Positions 31,052-41,552 are shown, counted from the first letter of the stretch. The stretch is 64,000 nt of DNA from Mucispirillum schaedleri (GCA_949287985.1 CASEIN010000072.1:46584-110583); one strand, 5' to 3'. Made by a program: numbers and translations. The notes: generated by a model not told the origin, from the letters alone.

Positions 31052-32926
31052 ATGAACGGTGGTATTTATAAAAATCTGGCACTTTGGCTTGTTATTGCTT
31101 TAATGATGGTGCTTGTATTTAATCTTTTTAACACAAGTGCGCAGATTAATGAGAAATTAACTTATTCTGAATTTTTAGATAGTGTTGCAGATTCTAAAAT
31201 AAAAAAGGTAACTATTAAAGAAAATAAAATTACTGGTGAATATGCTGATAATAATACTCGTTTTGAAACATATGCACCAAGTGATGTCAATTTAATAAAA
31301 GAATTACGTGATTCTGATGTGGATATTACAGCTACCCCACCAGATACTACACCTTGGTATTTACAGCTTTTAATATCATGGCTGCCTATTATATTACTTA
31401 TTGCTATTTGGATATTTTTTATGCGTCAAATGCAGGGTGGCAGTGGTTCAAAAGCATTTTCTTTTGGAAAAAGCAGAGCAAAACTTTTAAATCAGGATAA
31501 TTTAAAAGTAACATTTAAAGATGTAGCTGGTATTGAGGAAGCAAAGGAAGAATTAACAGAAATAGTAGAGTTTTTAAAAGACCCTGCTAAATTTCAAAAA
31601 CTTGGTGGCAGGATACCTAAAGGTGTTCTTTTAGTTGGTCCTCCAGGAACTGGTAAAACATTACTTGCAAAAGCTGTTGCTGGTGAAGCAGGTGTTCCGT
31701 TTTACAGCATTAGTGGTTCTGATTTTGTTGAAATGTTTGTAGGTGTTGGTGCTGCAAGAATTAGAGATTTATTTGAACAGGGTAAAAAGAATGCTCCGTG
31801 CATAATATTTATGGACGAAATAGATGCAGTTGGACGCCATAGGGGTGCAGGTCTTGGTGGTGGTCATGATGAAAGAGAGCAGACATTAAATGCATTACTT
31901 GTTGAAATGGACGGTTTTGATTCAAATGAAGGGGTAATATTAATTGCTGCAACAAACAGACCAGATGTTTTAGACCCTGCATTACTTCGCCCTGGTAGGT
32001 TTGACAGGCAGGTTGTTGTCCCTCGTCCAGATTTAAAAGGAAGATTACAAATTTTAAAAGTGCATGCTGCTAAAATTAAAATGGCAGATAGTGTTGATTT
32101 AGAAATTATTGCAAAAGGCACTCCGGGCTTTTCTGGTGCAGATTTAGCAAACCTTATGAATGAATCAGCATTACTTGCAGCAAGGGCTAATAAAAATGAA
32201 GTAGATACTTCTGATATTGAATCAGCAAAAGACAGAGTGATTATGGGAGCTGAAAGACGCAGTATGGTTATACCAGAAAAAGATAAACGCGTTACAGCTT
32301 TCCATGAAGCAGGCCATACAATTGTTGCTATTATGACAAAAGGTGCAGACCCTGTTCATAAAGTATCTATTATCCCACGTGGTATGGCATTAGGTGTTAC
32401 AATGCAGCTTCCTAGCGATGATAGATATAATGAAACAAAAGACCATCTTTTAGGTATGATTAGAATCATGTTAGGTGGAAGGATTGCTGAGGAAGTAGTA
32501 TTTAACTCTATGTCAACAGGGGCATCAAACGATATTGAAAGGCTTACTTCTATTGCTAGAAAAATGGTAATGAGCTGGGGTATGAGTGAAAAACTTGGCA
32601 CTATTTCTTTTGGTAAAAGAGATGAAGCTATATTTTTAGGAAAAGAAATTTCAAGCCAAAAAGATTACAGTGAAAGAACTGCTGAATTAATAGATGATGA
32701 AGTAGAAAAAATTATTACAACATGCTATAACGATGCAAGAAAAATTATTGAAGATAACAGAGTTCTTTTAGATAAAACTGCTGAAGCATTACTTGATAAA
32801 GAAACAATCGAAACAGTTGAATTAAAAGAGCTTGTAAAAGAATATGCTGCAGTTGGCTATGAAGAAAATATGTTTTCTCAAAGTGAAGAGAAACAAGCCG
32901 ATAAAAGTGTTGATGTAGAAGCTTAA
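31052..32926 (+). CDS. ftsH: ATP-dependent zinc metalloprotease FtsH
   Basis: 624 residues. Two membrane helices (about 8-25 and 102-124) flank a periplasmic region. AAA module: Walker A GPPGTGKT, Walker [10 protein letters not shown], second region of homology [20 protein letters not shown]. Zinc site HEAGH in the C-terminal protease. Quality control of membrane proteins and, in diderms, control of LpxC levels. GGAGGA before the ATG. Confidence 0.97.
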   Translation: MNGGIYKNLALWLVIALMMVLVFNLFNTSAQINEKLTYSEFLDSVADSKIKKVTIKENKITGEYADNNTRFETYAPSDVNLIKELRDSDVDITATPPDTTPWYLQLLISWLPIILLIAIWIFFMRQMQGGSGSKAFSFGKSRAKLLNQDNLKVTFKDVAGIEEAKEELTEIVEFLKDPAKFQKLGGRIPKGVLLVGPPGTGKTLLAKAVAGEAGVPFYSISGSDFVEMFVGVGAARIRDLFEQGKKNAPCIIFMDEIDAVGRHRGAGLGGGHDEREQTLNALLVEMDGFDSNEGVILIAATNRPDVLDPALLRPGRFDRQVVVPRPDLKGRLQILKVHAAKIKMADSVDLEIIAKGTPGFSGADLANLMNESALLAARANKNEVDTSDIESAKDRVIMGAERRSMVIPEKDKRVTAFHEAGHTIVAIMTKGADPVHKVSIIPRGMALGVTMQLPSDDRYNETKDHLLGMIRIMLGGRIAEEVVFNSMSTGASNDIERLTSIARKMVMSWGMSEKLGTISFGKRDEAIFLGKEISSQKDYSERTAELIDDEVEKIITTCYNDARKIIEDNRVLLDKTAEALLDKETIETVELKELVKEYAAVGYEENMFSQSEEKQADKSVDVEA

Positions 32927-32936
32927 AGGTAAATTT

Positions 32937-34118
32937 ATGAATTTATATAAGCTTTCATCTGAATATGACAGGGTTTATAATGAATTAAAGCGTATTGGTG
33001 TTGACAGCTATGCTTTAAATATGGTTAAAAAAGGTGAAAGCTTAAATATAATGGTAAAGGATATATCATCTCCTGCTGCAAATATTTTAAAGCAGGAGAG
33101 TTTAGCTTCAGGAATGGATACTGCTGTTAAACGCGGTGTAGTTGCCTGTAGTGTTGATAAAAGTGATGTTTTACTAATGGGCAGTATTGCAGCATATTCA
33201 AGGCTTATTAAAAGGCTTGCCATTCAGCCTTTTGGTTTAAAAGGATTATCGGAAGACTTAAAATCCTTGCTGGCAAAAAAAGATGAACAAATTATTACCC
33301 ATAATAAAGGGGAAATAGAGTTAAATAAAACTCAGTGTATGTGCATATTAAATACTACACCAGATTCTTTTAGTGATGGTAATAAGTATGTTACTGAAGA
33401 TGCAGTAGCGTCACAAATAGATAATATGGCTGCAGCAGGTATTGATATTATAGATATTGGTGGTATGTCATCAAGACCATATTCTGAGAGTATTTCTTCT
33501 GAAGAAGAAATTAATAGAATAAAATTTGCTCTTGATTACGCAAAACAATATGATATGATAATATCAGTAGATACTAATAATTATAAAACAGCTGAATATG
33601 CTTTAAATCATGGAGCAAATATTATTAATGATATTTCAGGTATGGAAGATGATAATATGGTTGCTTTGTGTGCAGAATCAGGCTGTGCAGTATGTATTAT
33701 GCATATGAAAGGGTTACCTAAAAATATGCAGGATAGTATAGATTATAATCATATAATATATGATATAAAAGATTTTTTTAGTAACCGTATAGATAAATGT
33801 ATTAATGCAGGAATTAAGTATTCATCTATAATATTAGATGTTGGTTTTGGATTTGGTAAGACACTGGAACAAAACTATATTCTTTTAAAATATTTAAAAG
33901 AATTTAAGATTTTTGGGCTGCCTATTTTAGCAGGTATTTCACGTAAATCCATGATTGGTGGAGTTTTAAACAAAGAAGTGGATAAAAGACTTGCTGGAAC
34001 AATTGCAGCAAATACTGCAGCAATTTTAAATGGTGCAAATATTATAAGATTTCATGATATTAATGAAGGGATAGATACAGCAAAAATTGCTGATTTTATT
34101 CTAAAGGCGAATATATGA
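32937..34118 (+). CDS. folP: Dihydropteroate synthase with N-terminal extension
   Basis: 393 residues: about 125 residues of N-terminal extension of unknown role, then the TIM-barrel DHPS. Catalytic blocks ILNTTPDSFSDGN, DIGGMSSRP, NDISG, MHMKGLPKNMQ, VGFGFGKT, GISRKSMIGG and RFHDI are all seen. Joins the pterin made by FolK with p-aminobenzoate. Target of sulfonamides. Similar long forms occur in epsilonproteobacteria. Overlaps cdaA by 4 bases. Confidence 0.94.
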   Translation: MNLYKLSSEYDRVYNELKRIGVDSYALNMVKKGESLNIMVKDISSPAANILKQESLASGMDTAVKRGVVACSVDKSDVLLMGSIAAYSRLIKRLAIQPFGLKGLSEDLKSLLAKKDEQIITHNKGEIELNKTQCMCILNTTPDSFSDGNKYVTEDAVASQIDNMAAAGIDIIDIGGMSSRPYSESISSEEEINRIKFALDYAKQYDMIISVDTNNYKTAEYALNHGANIINDISGMEDDNMVALCAESGCAVCIMHMKGLPKNMQDSIDYNHIIYDIKDFFSNRIDKCINAGIKYSSIILDVGFGFGKTLEQNYILLKYLKEFKIFGLPILAGISRKSMIGGVLNKEVDKRLAGTIAANTAAILNGANIIRFHDINEGIDTAKIADFILKANI

Positions 34119-34891
34119 CAACTATTTTTGAGTTTATTAAAAGTTATGTTAGTATTGTTGATGTAATTGATGTAGCATTTATTAGTTATGTAATATACAG
34201 GATACTGTTATTACTTCGTGGCACACGAGCAATTTATATGCTTGTAACCATTATGATATTACTGTTAATTCTCAGTCTTTCTGATTTTCTTGGTTTAAGA
34301 GTTACTGGCTGGGTATTAAGTAATATGTCTGGTTATTTATTTCTTGCTTTAATAATTATTTTTCAGCCTGAATTAAGGCGTGCTTTAGCATTTATTGGTG
34401 AATCAAAGTTTTTTGAACGCTCTGTATCATTAAACTCTCAAATAGTTGATGAATTAGTTAGAACAGCTACTATTTTAGCAAACAGGCAGTTAGGTGCATT
34501 GATTATTATTCAGCGTAATACAGATATTTCCCACTATGTTACACTGGGGCAAAAAATAGATTCTGTTGTTAGTAAAGATTTGCTTTTAAGTATTTTTATT
34601 CCATATTCTCCACTTCATGATGGAGCAGTATTATTAGAAGGCACAAGATTAACATATGCTGGCTGTATTTTACCACTTACAAAGAGAGAAGATATTGCTC
34701 AACAATATGGGACAAGACATAGAGCAGCTATTGGTATTACAGAAGAAACTGATGCTGTAGCAATTGTTGTCAGCGAAGAAAGAGGTGAGATATCTGTAAC
34801 AGTTGGTGGAAAAATTATTCCTAATCTTGATGCTAATACATTAAAAGAAACTCTTGCTGAAATAATAAAAATTAAAAAAGTGGAAGATTAA
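34115..34891 (+). CDS. cdaA: Diadenylate cyclase CdaA
   Basis: 258 residues. Three N-terminal membrane helices (about 15-85), then a DisA-N domain with the catalytic motifs SPLHDGAVLL (DGA) and GTRHRAAIG (RHR). Makes cyclic di-AMP from two ATP. Followed by cdaR and glmM as in Firmicutes, where CdaR and GlmM restrain CdaA. Confidence 0.95.
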   Translation: MTTIFEFIKSYVSIVDVIDVAFISYVIYRILLLLRGTRAIYMLVTIMILLLILSLSDFLGLRVTGWVLSNMSGYLFLALIIIFQPELRRALAFIGESKFFERSVSLNSQIVDELVRTATILANRQLGALIIIQRNTDISHYVTLGQKIDSVVSKDLLLSIFIPYSPLHDGAVLLEGTRLTYAGCILPLTKREDIAQQYGTRHRAAIGITEETDAVAIVVSEERGEISVTVGGKIIPNLDANTLKETLAEIIKIKKVED

Positions 34892-34892
34892 A

Positions 34893-35795
34893 ATGTTAAA
34901 TAATAAAACATTATTAAAAATAGTTAGTGTTTTAATTACACTTGGAATGTGGTTTGTGGTAGTTGCAGGTCATGAAGAAATGAAAGAAATAACAGTGCCT
35001 GTAAAGCTTATTAATGTGCCAAAAGGTTATATAGCAATGCCAAACTCTACAACTGTAAGTGTTACTATAAAAGGTGCAGCAAGGCTTTTGCAAGGGTTAA
35101 AAAATTCTGATGTTTTATTAAATATTGATGTATCATCTTTACCTGAAGGTAATTCTGGAAGGCGAATTCTTCCTATAGATTTTAAAACACCACTTAGAAT
35201 GGAAGTAGTAGATGTTAAACCTGATTCGTTGAATATAACAATGGATAAATTAGCATCTAAAGAAGTTCGTATACTTCCTTCTGTTATTGGTGAAGTTAAA
35301 AGTGGTTATAAAGTAGAAAATATTACTTTAAAACCTAGCACTGCAGTTATTACTGGAGCATCAAGAGTTATATCCCATTTAGAAAATATTTCTACAATGC
35401 AGATTAATTTATCAGATAGAAGTGAAAATTTTGCATTAAATGTGTTTATGAAAGAGTATAATGGTATTACAAAAATAGAACCAGATACTGTGGAAGTGAG
35501 AGTTAAATTAAAGGAAAATCTTGTAGAGCAGGAATTTAATAATGTTCCAGTTGAATGTATGAATTTAAAAAGTAATTTACAGGTTGTAAATACCCCTTCT
35601 CTTGATTATGTAAAAGTTCGTGGCAGAGAAGATGTTATAGATACATTTTTAGATAAAGTTACTTTTGTAACTGACTGTTCACATATTAATGCAGCAGGAA
35701 CATATACAGGCTCTGTTGCTTATAAAACAAATTTATTTGTAGATATATTAGAATTAACACCACAAAAAATAAATTTAGAGATAAAAGAAAGATGA
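34893..35795 (+). CDS. cdaR: CdaR (YbbR-domain) regulator of CdaA
   Basis: 300 residues with one N-terminal membrane helix (about 9-26, MLNNKTLLKIVSVLITLG...) and three or so YbbR repeats (EVRILPSVIGEVKSGYKVEN type). Extracytoplasmic regulator of the cyclase encoded 2 bases upstream. Overlaps glmM by 4 bases. Confidence 0.88.
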   Translation: MLNNKTLLKIVSVLITLGMWFVVVAGHEEMKEITVPVKLINVPKGYIAMPNSTTVSVTIKGAARLLQGLKNSDVLLNIDVSSLPEGNSGRRILPIDFKTPLRMEVVDVKPDSLNITMDKLASKEVRILPSVIGEVKSGYKVENITLKPSTAVITGASRVISHLENISTMQINLSDRSENFALNVFMKEYNGITKIEPDTVEVRVKLKENLVEQEFNNVPVECMNLKSNLQVVNTPSLDYVKVRGREDVIDTFLDKVTFVTDCSHINAAGTYTGSVAYKTNLFVDILELTPQKINLEIKER

Positions 35796-37138
35796 GAAAA
35801 TATTTTGGAACAGATGGCGTTCGTGGAAGGGCAAATATTGAACCTTTAACGGCAGATTTTGCATTAAAGCTTGGCAGGGCAGCTGCAGGTTTATTTAAAA
35901 ATAACGATACACACGGTAAAATTATTATTGGAAAAGATACAAGGTTATCGTGTTACATGTTTGAAAATGCACTAGTTTCTGGTATATGTTCAGCAGGGAT
36001 AGATGCTGTTATGGTAGGTGTTATACCTACTCCAGCCATTGCATTTTTAACTAAGTCTATTAGAGCAGATGCAGGTGTTGTAATCAGTGCTTCACATAAT
36101 CCATATTATGATAATGGCATTAAATTTTTTAACTCGCAGGGTTACAAGCTGCCAGATATTACAGAGCATGAAATAGAAAGAATGATAGATAATAATGAAC
36201 CAGCATTAGACCCTGATTCTATTGGTAAGGCATACAGAATAGAAGGTATTGGAAGATATGTGGAATTTGTAAAAAATACTTTTCCAAAAAATATTGACTT
36301 AAAAGGGTTAAAAATTGTTTTAGACTGTGCTAATGGTGCATCATACAAAGTAGCACCTTTAGCATTAAGAGAGTTAGGTGCGGAATTAATATTACTTAAT
36401 GTTGAACCAAACGGTATGAATATTAATGATAACTGTGGTGCAGTTCACCCAGAAAATATGGCAAAGGCTGTTGTAGAACATAAAGCAGATGTGGGTATAT
36501 CGTTTGATGGCGATGCTGATAGGGTTGTTTTTTCAGATGAATATGGCAATATTGTTGATGGTGATAAAATCATGGGAATATGTGCCATTGATATGATGGA
36601 AAATGGTGTGCTGCATAATAACACTATAGTTGCTACAGTTATGAGTAACTTAGGGTTTGAATACTCTATGAATAAAAAAGGTATATCTTTAATACGTTCT
36701 CAAGTTGGTGATAGATACGTTATGGAAGATATGGTTAAAAATAACTGTAATCTTGGTGGAGAGCAGTCTGGCCATTTAATATTTTCTGATTTTAATACTA
36801 CAGGTGACGGCTTAATTAGTGCTATGCAGGTGCTTGCATTAATGGTTAAAAAGGGTAAAGGTCTTTTTGAACTTTGTAATTTCATTGAAACATATCCACA
36901 GGTATTAAAAAATGTAATGGTGGAAAAGAAAGTGCCACTTGAAGAATTAGAAAAAACAAATAAATTAATAAAAACAGTTGAAAACCAGTTAGGAACTTCC
37001 GGCAGGCTTTTAGTTAGGTATTCTGGAACAGAAAATAAACTAAGAGTAATGCTTGAAGGTAAAGATGAAAAAATTATATCAGATTATGCAGACAGTATTG
37101 CAGAGCTTGCTGTTAAAGAAATAAAGGAAAAAATATGA
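35792..37138 (+). CDS. glmM: Phosphoglucosamine mutase
   Basis: 448 residues. Active-site serine loop ISASHNPYYDNGIKFF, metal-binding DGDADR and the C-terminal phosphate-binding RYSGTENKLRVM. Makes glucosamine-1-P for peptidoglycan and LPS, and in other bacteria inhibits CdaA by direct contact; the gene order here suits that link. Confidence 0.96.
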   Translation: MRKYFGTDGVRGRANIEPLTADFALKLGRAAAGLFKNNDTHGKIIIGKDTRLSCYMFENALVSGICSAGIDAVMVGVIPTPAIAFLTKSIRADAGVVISASHNPYYDNGIKFFNSQGYKLPDITEHEIERMIDNNEPALDPDSIGKAYRIEGIGRYVEFVKNTFPKNIDLKGLKIVLDCANGASYKVAPLALRELGAELILLNVEPNGMNINDNCGAVHPENMAKAVVEHKADVGISFDGDADRVVFSDEYGNIVDGDKIMGICAIDMMENGVLHNNTIVATVMSNLGFEYSMNKKGISLIRSQVGDRYVMEDMVKNNCNLGGEQSGHLIFSDFNTTGDGLISAMQVLALMVKKGKGLFELCNFIETYPQVLKNVMVEKKVPLEELEKTNKLIKTVENQLGTSGRLLVRYSGTENKLRVMLEGKDEKIISDYADSIAELAVKEIKEKI

Positions 37139-37848
37139 TTAAACTTGGTGTAAATATTGACCATGTTGCTACACTTCGTCAGGCAAGAATGGGCATAGAA
37201 CCAGATGTATTAGAGGCTGCTCAAATTGTAGAAAAAGCAGGGGCAGACGGTATAACTGTTCATTTAAGAGAAGATAGACGTCATATACAAGATAATGATG
37301 TATATAATATTAAAAAACATATATCACTTCCTTTAAATCTTGAAATGGCATGTAGTGATGATATTGTTAATATAGCTTGTGATGTAGTTCCTAATACATG
37401 CACAATAGTTCCAGAAAAAAGAATGGAGATTACTACAGAAGGTGGTTTAGATGCTTTAGGGCAGTATAGCACTGTTGCAAAAGTTGTAGAAAGGCTGCAA
37501 AAAAAAGGTATAAAAGTTAGTCTTTTTATAGAGCCTGATAACAGCCAAATAGATGCTGCTAAAAAAATGGGTGCAGAATTTATTGAAATCCACACAGGGC
37601 TTTATGCAAATACAGAAGGTGAAAAACAGCTTCATGAACTAGAAAGAATAAAAAAAGCAGCAAGTTATGCTCATAGTATTGGTCTTATTGTAAATGCAGG
37701 ACATGGGTTAAATTATACAAATACTCAAAAAATGGCTGAAATAGAACATATGCATGAATTTAATATTGGTCATTCAATTATTTCAAGAGCTGTATTTACA
37801 GGGCTGTATGATGCAGTTATGGAAATGAAAAAAATAGTAAGAAGATAG
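37135..37848 (+). CDS. pdxJ: Pyridoxine 5'-phosphate synthase
   Basis: 237 residues. LGVNIDHVATLRQARMG and GADGITVHLREDRRHIQD are the family signatures; HTGLYAN and NAGHGLNYTN also fit. Last step of the DXP-dependent vitamin B6 route. Overlaps glmM by 4 bases; pdxJ-acpS is a common pair. Confidence 0.96.
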   Translation: MIKLGVNIDHVATLRQARMGIEPDVLEAAQIVEKAGADGITVHLREDRRHIQDNDVYNIKKHISLPLNLEMACSDDIVNIACDVVPNTCTIVPEKRMEITTEGGLDALGQYSTVAKVVERLQKKGIKVSLFIEPDNSQIDAAKKMGAEFIEIHTGLYANTEGEKQLHELERIKKAASYAHSIGLIVNAGHGLNYTNTQKMAEIEHMHEFNIGHSIISRAVFTGLYDAVMEMKKIVRR

Positions 37849-37852
37849 ATAT

Positions 37853-38206
37853 ATGTTAGGCTGTGATATTATTGAAATAGACAGAATTGCAAAGACTATT
37901 GATAAATTTGGATATAGTTTTTTACGCCATATTCTTTCTGAAAAAGAAATAGCACTTTATAATCAAAAAGGGAAAAAAGCAGAGTTTGCTGCAGGCAGAT
38001 TTGCTGCTAAAGAGGCTGTTTCTAAAGCTCTAGGCACAGGTATTGGCAGAGGGCATTCTTTTGTTGATATTGAAATAATACCTGATGATTTAGGTAAGCC
38101 TCAAGTTTTTTTACAGGGAGAAAAAGCAGATAATATAGAGATATCCATATCTCATTCTAAATATAATGCTATTGCAGTTTGTATAATTAAAGAGGATAAA
38201 GCATGA
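37853..38206 (+). CDS. acpS: Holo-[acyl-carrier-protein] synthase
   Basis: 117 residues, standard length. Starts MLGCDIIEIDRI and has RFAAKEAVSKALGTG, the magnesium- and CoA-binding helices. Attaches phosphopantetheine to ACP. Overlaps kdsB by 4 bases. Confidence 0.95.
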   Translation: MLGCDIIEIDRIAKTIDKFGYSFLRHILSEKEIALYNQKGKKAEFAAGRFAAKEAVSKALGTGIGRGHSFVDIEIIPDDLGKPQVFLQGEKADNIEISISHSKYNAIAVCIIKEDKA

Positions 38207-38934
38207 GTGCTGTAATAATTCCAGCAAGGTATGGTTCTACAAGGTTTCCGGGTAAAGTTTTAGCTGATATTGATGGAAAGCCAATGATTGTCCGTGTGGC
38301 AGAGCAGGCAGTTCAAACTGATTGTGATAAAGTAATTGTTGTTACAGATAACGAGCAGGTTTATAAAGTTTGTGAGAATTTAGAAAAAGTTACTGTAATG
38401 ATGAGCCCTGAAAATTTATCTACAGGAACAGACAGGGTTGCATATGCTGCTAAAAGTATTGATGATGATATAATTATTAATGTTCAAGGTGATGAACCCT
38501 TTATACCACCTGCATTAATTAATCAGTTAATCGATGGCTTAAAAAGGGATAATTCTTTAAAAATGATAACAGCTTGTGTACCTTTTGGGGATATTAATAA
38601 TTCAGAAAATCCATCAGCTGTTAAAGTAATTCTTGATGAAAATGATTTTGCAATTTATTTTTCAAGATATCCTATTCCATACAATAGAGATAACATAGAA
38701 TATATCATTAGATATCGTCATATTGGTATATATGGTTTTAGACGAGATTATTTATTTGAGTTTGCAACACAGGAAAGAACATTTTTAGAAAGATGTGAAA
38801 ATTTAGAGCAATTAAGAGCAATAGAAAGAGGTGTTAAAATAAAGGTTATTAAAACTGATTACAACCCTTTATCTGTTGATACGTATGAAGATTTACAGAA
38901 TATATTAAAAATATTAGAAATGAGGAAAAATTAA
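38203..38934 (+). CDS. kdsB: 3-deoxy-manno-octulosonate cytidylyltransferase
   Basis: 243 residues. VIIPARYGSTRFPGKVLADI, NVQGDEPFI and the ICRYPIPYNRD-like block (FSRYPIPYNRD) are diagnostic. Activates Kdo as CMP-Kdo using CTP; pyrG, the CTP-making gene, follows one base later, so supply and use of CTP are co-transcribed. Confidence 0.95.
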   Translation: MSAVIIPARYGSTRFPGKVLADIDGKPMIVRVAEQAVQTDCDKVIVVTDNEQVYKVCENLEKVTVMMSPENLSTGTDRVAYAAKSIDDDIIINVQGDEPFIPPALINQLIDGLKRDNSLKMITACVPFGDINNSENPSAVKVILDENDFAIYFSRYPIPYNRDNIEYIIRYRHIGIYGFRRDYLFEFATQERTFLERCENLEQLRAIERGVKIKVIKTDYNPLSVDTYEDLQNILKILEMRKN

Positions 38935-38935
38935 T

Positions 38936-40564
38936 ATGGCTAAGTATATATTTGTAACAGGTGGTGTTCTATCATCATTAGGTAAAGGGATAACTGCAGC
39001 ATCGCTTGGTGCATTACTTGAGTCGCGTGGTTATAAAGTCGCTTTAAGAAAGTTTGACCCATATTTAAACTATGGTCCTGGAACAATGAGTCCTTTGCAG
39101 CATGGAGAAATATTTGTAACGGCAGATGGCTGTGAAGGTGATTTGGATTTAGGTCATTATGAACGTTTTACAACTACTAATACTGATGAATTTTCTGATA
39201 TTACTTCAGGTAAAATATACTATACAGTAATTGAGAGAGAGCGTCGTGGAGAATATCTAGGGGCAACTGTTCAAGTTATACCACATATTACTGATGAAAT
39301 AAAAAAATGTATCACAGCAGGTGCAAAAGATTATGATATAGTTATTACAGAAATTGGTGGCACTGTTGGAGATATTGAAGGGCTTCCATTTTTAGAAGCT
39401 ATTAGGCAGATGAAGTTCGATGCTGATGATAATGATGTATTATTTTTACATGTTACATTAGTTCCATATATTAAAAGTGCAGGGGAATTGAAAACGAAAC
39501 CAACACAACATTCTGTAAGGCAGTTACAGGAAATTGGTATTAGTCCGGATATTTTAGTTTGTAGAAGTGAGTATCCATTAAGTGAGGGTGTTAGAAATAA
39601 GCTTGCACTTTTTTGTAACGTGGAAAAATCGTCAGTTATTAACTGTATGGATGCAGCAACAATTTACCAAGTACCCATTATTTTAAATGAAGAAGGGCTT
39701 GATAGTGAAGTTATTAAAAAGCTTAATTTAGAAGAAAGGGAATATGATTTATCTTTATGGCAGGATATTGTTCGTAGAATTAAACAGCCAAAGGACAGCG
39801 TTACTATTGCTGTTGTAGGTAAATATTTAGAAACTAAAGATGCATATTTAAGTTTAACAGAAGCATTATTACATGGTGCTGTTGCAAATTACTTAAAAGC
39901 AGATATTAAATGGATTGATGCTGAACTTTTAGAAAATAGAATGGCCAATGAATATTTAAATAATGTTGATGGTATTTTAATTCCTGCTGGGTTTGGTGAA
40001 CGTGGTATGGAAGGTAAAATATCAGCCGTTAATTTTGCAAGAACGAAAGATATTCCATTTTTTGGTATATCAATGGGTTTACAAGCTTCTGTAATAGAGT
40101 ATGCACGTAATGTTTTAAAATTAGAAGATGCAAAAAGTGCAGAAATGTCAAAACCTGCTGGAAGTAAAAACTTAGTTATTGATTATAAACATGATGAACA
40201 TTATAATGAAGAAATGGGTGCATCAATGCGTCTTGGCTCTTATACTACATCATTACTTGATGGTAGTCTTGCTAAAGAAATATATAATAATGAGAATACA
40301 ATAACAGAAAGACACAGGCACAGGCTTGAAATAAATAATGAATACAGGCAGTTATTAGAATCAGCAGGAATGGTAATTTCTGGTAATAATGATGAAAGTG
40401 GATTTGCAGATATTATTGAACTTCAATCTCACAGATGGTATATTGCTACTCAATTTTGCCCTGAATTTCAATCAAAGCCATTTAATCCACACCCATTATT
40501 TAATGCATTTATTCAAGCTGCATACAAATTTAAACAGGATAGAAATAATATAGAAAAAGAATAA
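38936..40564 (+). CDS. pyrG: CTP synthase with substituted glutaminase active site
   Basis: 542 residues, full length. The synthetase domain keeps the P-loop GGVLSSLGKGI, the Mg ligands DLDLGHYERF and GGTVGDIEG, and KTKPTQHSV, although NVDPG is NYGPG. In the glutaminase domain the nucleophile loop GICLGMQ is GISMGLQ (Ser379 for Cys), the catalytic His motif HPEF is CPEF (Cys508 for His, Glu510 kept), and PGGFG is PAGFG (Ala351). Numbering of 351 and 379 matches the E. coli enzyme exactly, so the alignment is unambiguous. Probably makes CTP from UTP with free ammonia rather than glutamine. Between kdsB and kdsD. Confidence 0.93.
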   Translation: MAKYIFVTGGVLSSLGKGITAASLGALLESRGYKVALRKFDPYLNYGPGTMSPLQHGEIFVTADGCEGDLDLGHYERFTTTNTDEFSDITSGKIYYTVIERERRGEYLGATVQVIPHITDEIKKCITAGAKDYDIVITEIGGTVGDIEGLPFLEAIRQMKFDADDNDVLFLHVTLVPYIKSAGELKTKPTQHSVRQLQEIGISPDILVCRSEYPLSEGVRNKLALFCNVEKSSVINCMDAATIYQVPIILNEEGLDSEVIKKLNLEEREYDLSLWQDIVRRIKQPKDSVTIAVVGKYLETKDAYLSLTEALLHGAVANYLKADIKWIDAELLENRMANEYLNNVDGILIPAGFGERGMEGKISAVNFARTKDIPFFGISMGLQASVIEYARNVLKLEDAKSAEMSKPAGSKNLVIDYKHDEHYNEEMGASMRLGSYTTSLLDGSLAKEIYNNENTITERHRHRLEINNEYRQLLESAGMVISGNNDESGFADIIELQSHRWYIATQFCPEFQSKPFNPHPLFNAFIQAAYKFKQDRNNIEKE

Positions 40565-40577
40565 TGTGGGTATAGAT

Positions 40578-41549
40578 ATGGATAGAAATACTATTATAAA
40601 AAATGGTAAGCAAACATTTGAAATTGAAATAGATGCTATGAAAAAGGCAATGAACAGCCTTGGTAAAAGTTTTGCAGAAGCAGTGGAGATTATACTTGCC
40701 TGCAAAGGTAGAGTTGTTGTTATTGGCATGGGTAAATCTGGCTTAATTGGTAAAAAGATAGCTGCAACTCTTGCAAGCACAGGCACACCTGCTTTTTTTA
40801 TGCACCCTGCTGAAGGAATGCATGGTGATTTAGGCATGCTTGTTAAAGGTGATGTTATAATAGGTATTTCTAACAGCGGTGAAACTGAAGAAATGAAAGT
40901 TTTACTGCCTTTAATTAAAAGGCTTGGTTCAAAACTTATTTCTATTGTAGGCAGGGCAGATTCAACATTAGGTAGAGAAAGTGATTGTATTTTAGATGCT
41001 TCTATTGATAAAGAAGCCTGCCCATTAAATTTAGCACCAACAGCAAGCACAACTGTAGCTTTAGCAATAGGTGATGCATTAGCTGTTGCATTAGTTGAAT
41101 GCAGAGGTTTTAAAGCAGAAGATTTTGCTATGTTTCACCCATCAGGTTCTCTAGGTAAACGATTACTTACAACAGTAGATGATATAATGCATAAAGGTTT
41201 TGAAGTTCCAGTTATTAATGAAAATGATATAGTAGAAAAAGCAGTTGAAGAAATTAATAATAAAAAATTTGGCTGCACTGCTGTTGTTAATAATAATAAT
41301 AAGCTTGTTGGAATTATTACTGATGGTGATTTAAGAAGGGCCATCACAAAACACAGTTCAATCAATAATTTAAAAGTATCAGAAATAATGACCTGCAATC
41401 CAAAAATGATAAAGAAAAATGAGCTGGCAGCAAAAGCTTTACATATTATGGAAGAATTTAAAATTTCATCTCTTTTTATTATTGATGAAAATAAAACACC
41501 AGAAGGAATTGTTCATTTTCAAGATTTATTAAAATACGGTTTAGTGTAG
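40578..41549 (+). CDS. kdsD: Arabinose-5-phosphate isomerase (KpsF/KdsD/GutQ family)
   Basis: About 323 residues. SIS domain with GMGKSGLIGKKIAATLASTG and SNSGETEEM, then two CBS domains (about 200-323). Makes arabinose-5-P for Kdo. ATG 40578 is taken as start; a GTG 12 bases upstream is an alternative, with no strong ribosome site for either. No kdsC phosphatase lies between this gene and lptC. Confidence 0.93.
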   Translation: MDRNTIIKNGKQTFEIEIDAMKKAMNSLGKSFAEAVEIILACKGRVVVIGMGKSGLIGKKIAATLASTGTPAFFMHPAEGMHGDLGMLVKGDVIIGISNSGETEEMKVLLPLIKRLGSKLISIVGRADSTLGRESDCILDASIDKEACPLNLAPTASTTVALAIGDALAVALVECRGFKAEDFAMFHPSGSLGKRLLTTVDDIMHKGFEVPVINENDIVEKAVEEINNKKFGCTAVVNNNNKLVGIITDGDLRRAITKHSSINNLKVSEIMTCNPKMIKKNELAAKALHIMEEFKISSLFIIDENKTPEGIVHFQDLLKYGLV

Positions 41550-41552
41550 TGT

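Noticed and set aside
40496..41050. 184-codon minus strand frame opposite pyrG end and kdsD
   Set aside because: Antisense of two well-conserved genes; translation has no recognisable domain.
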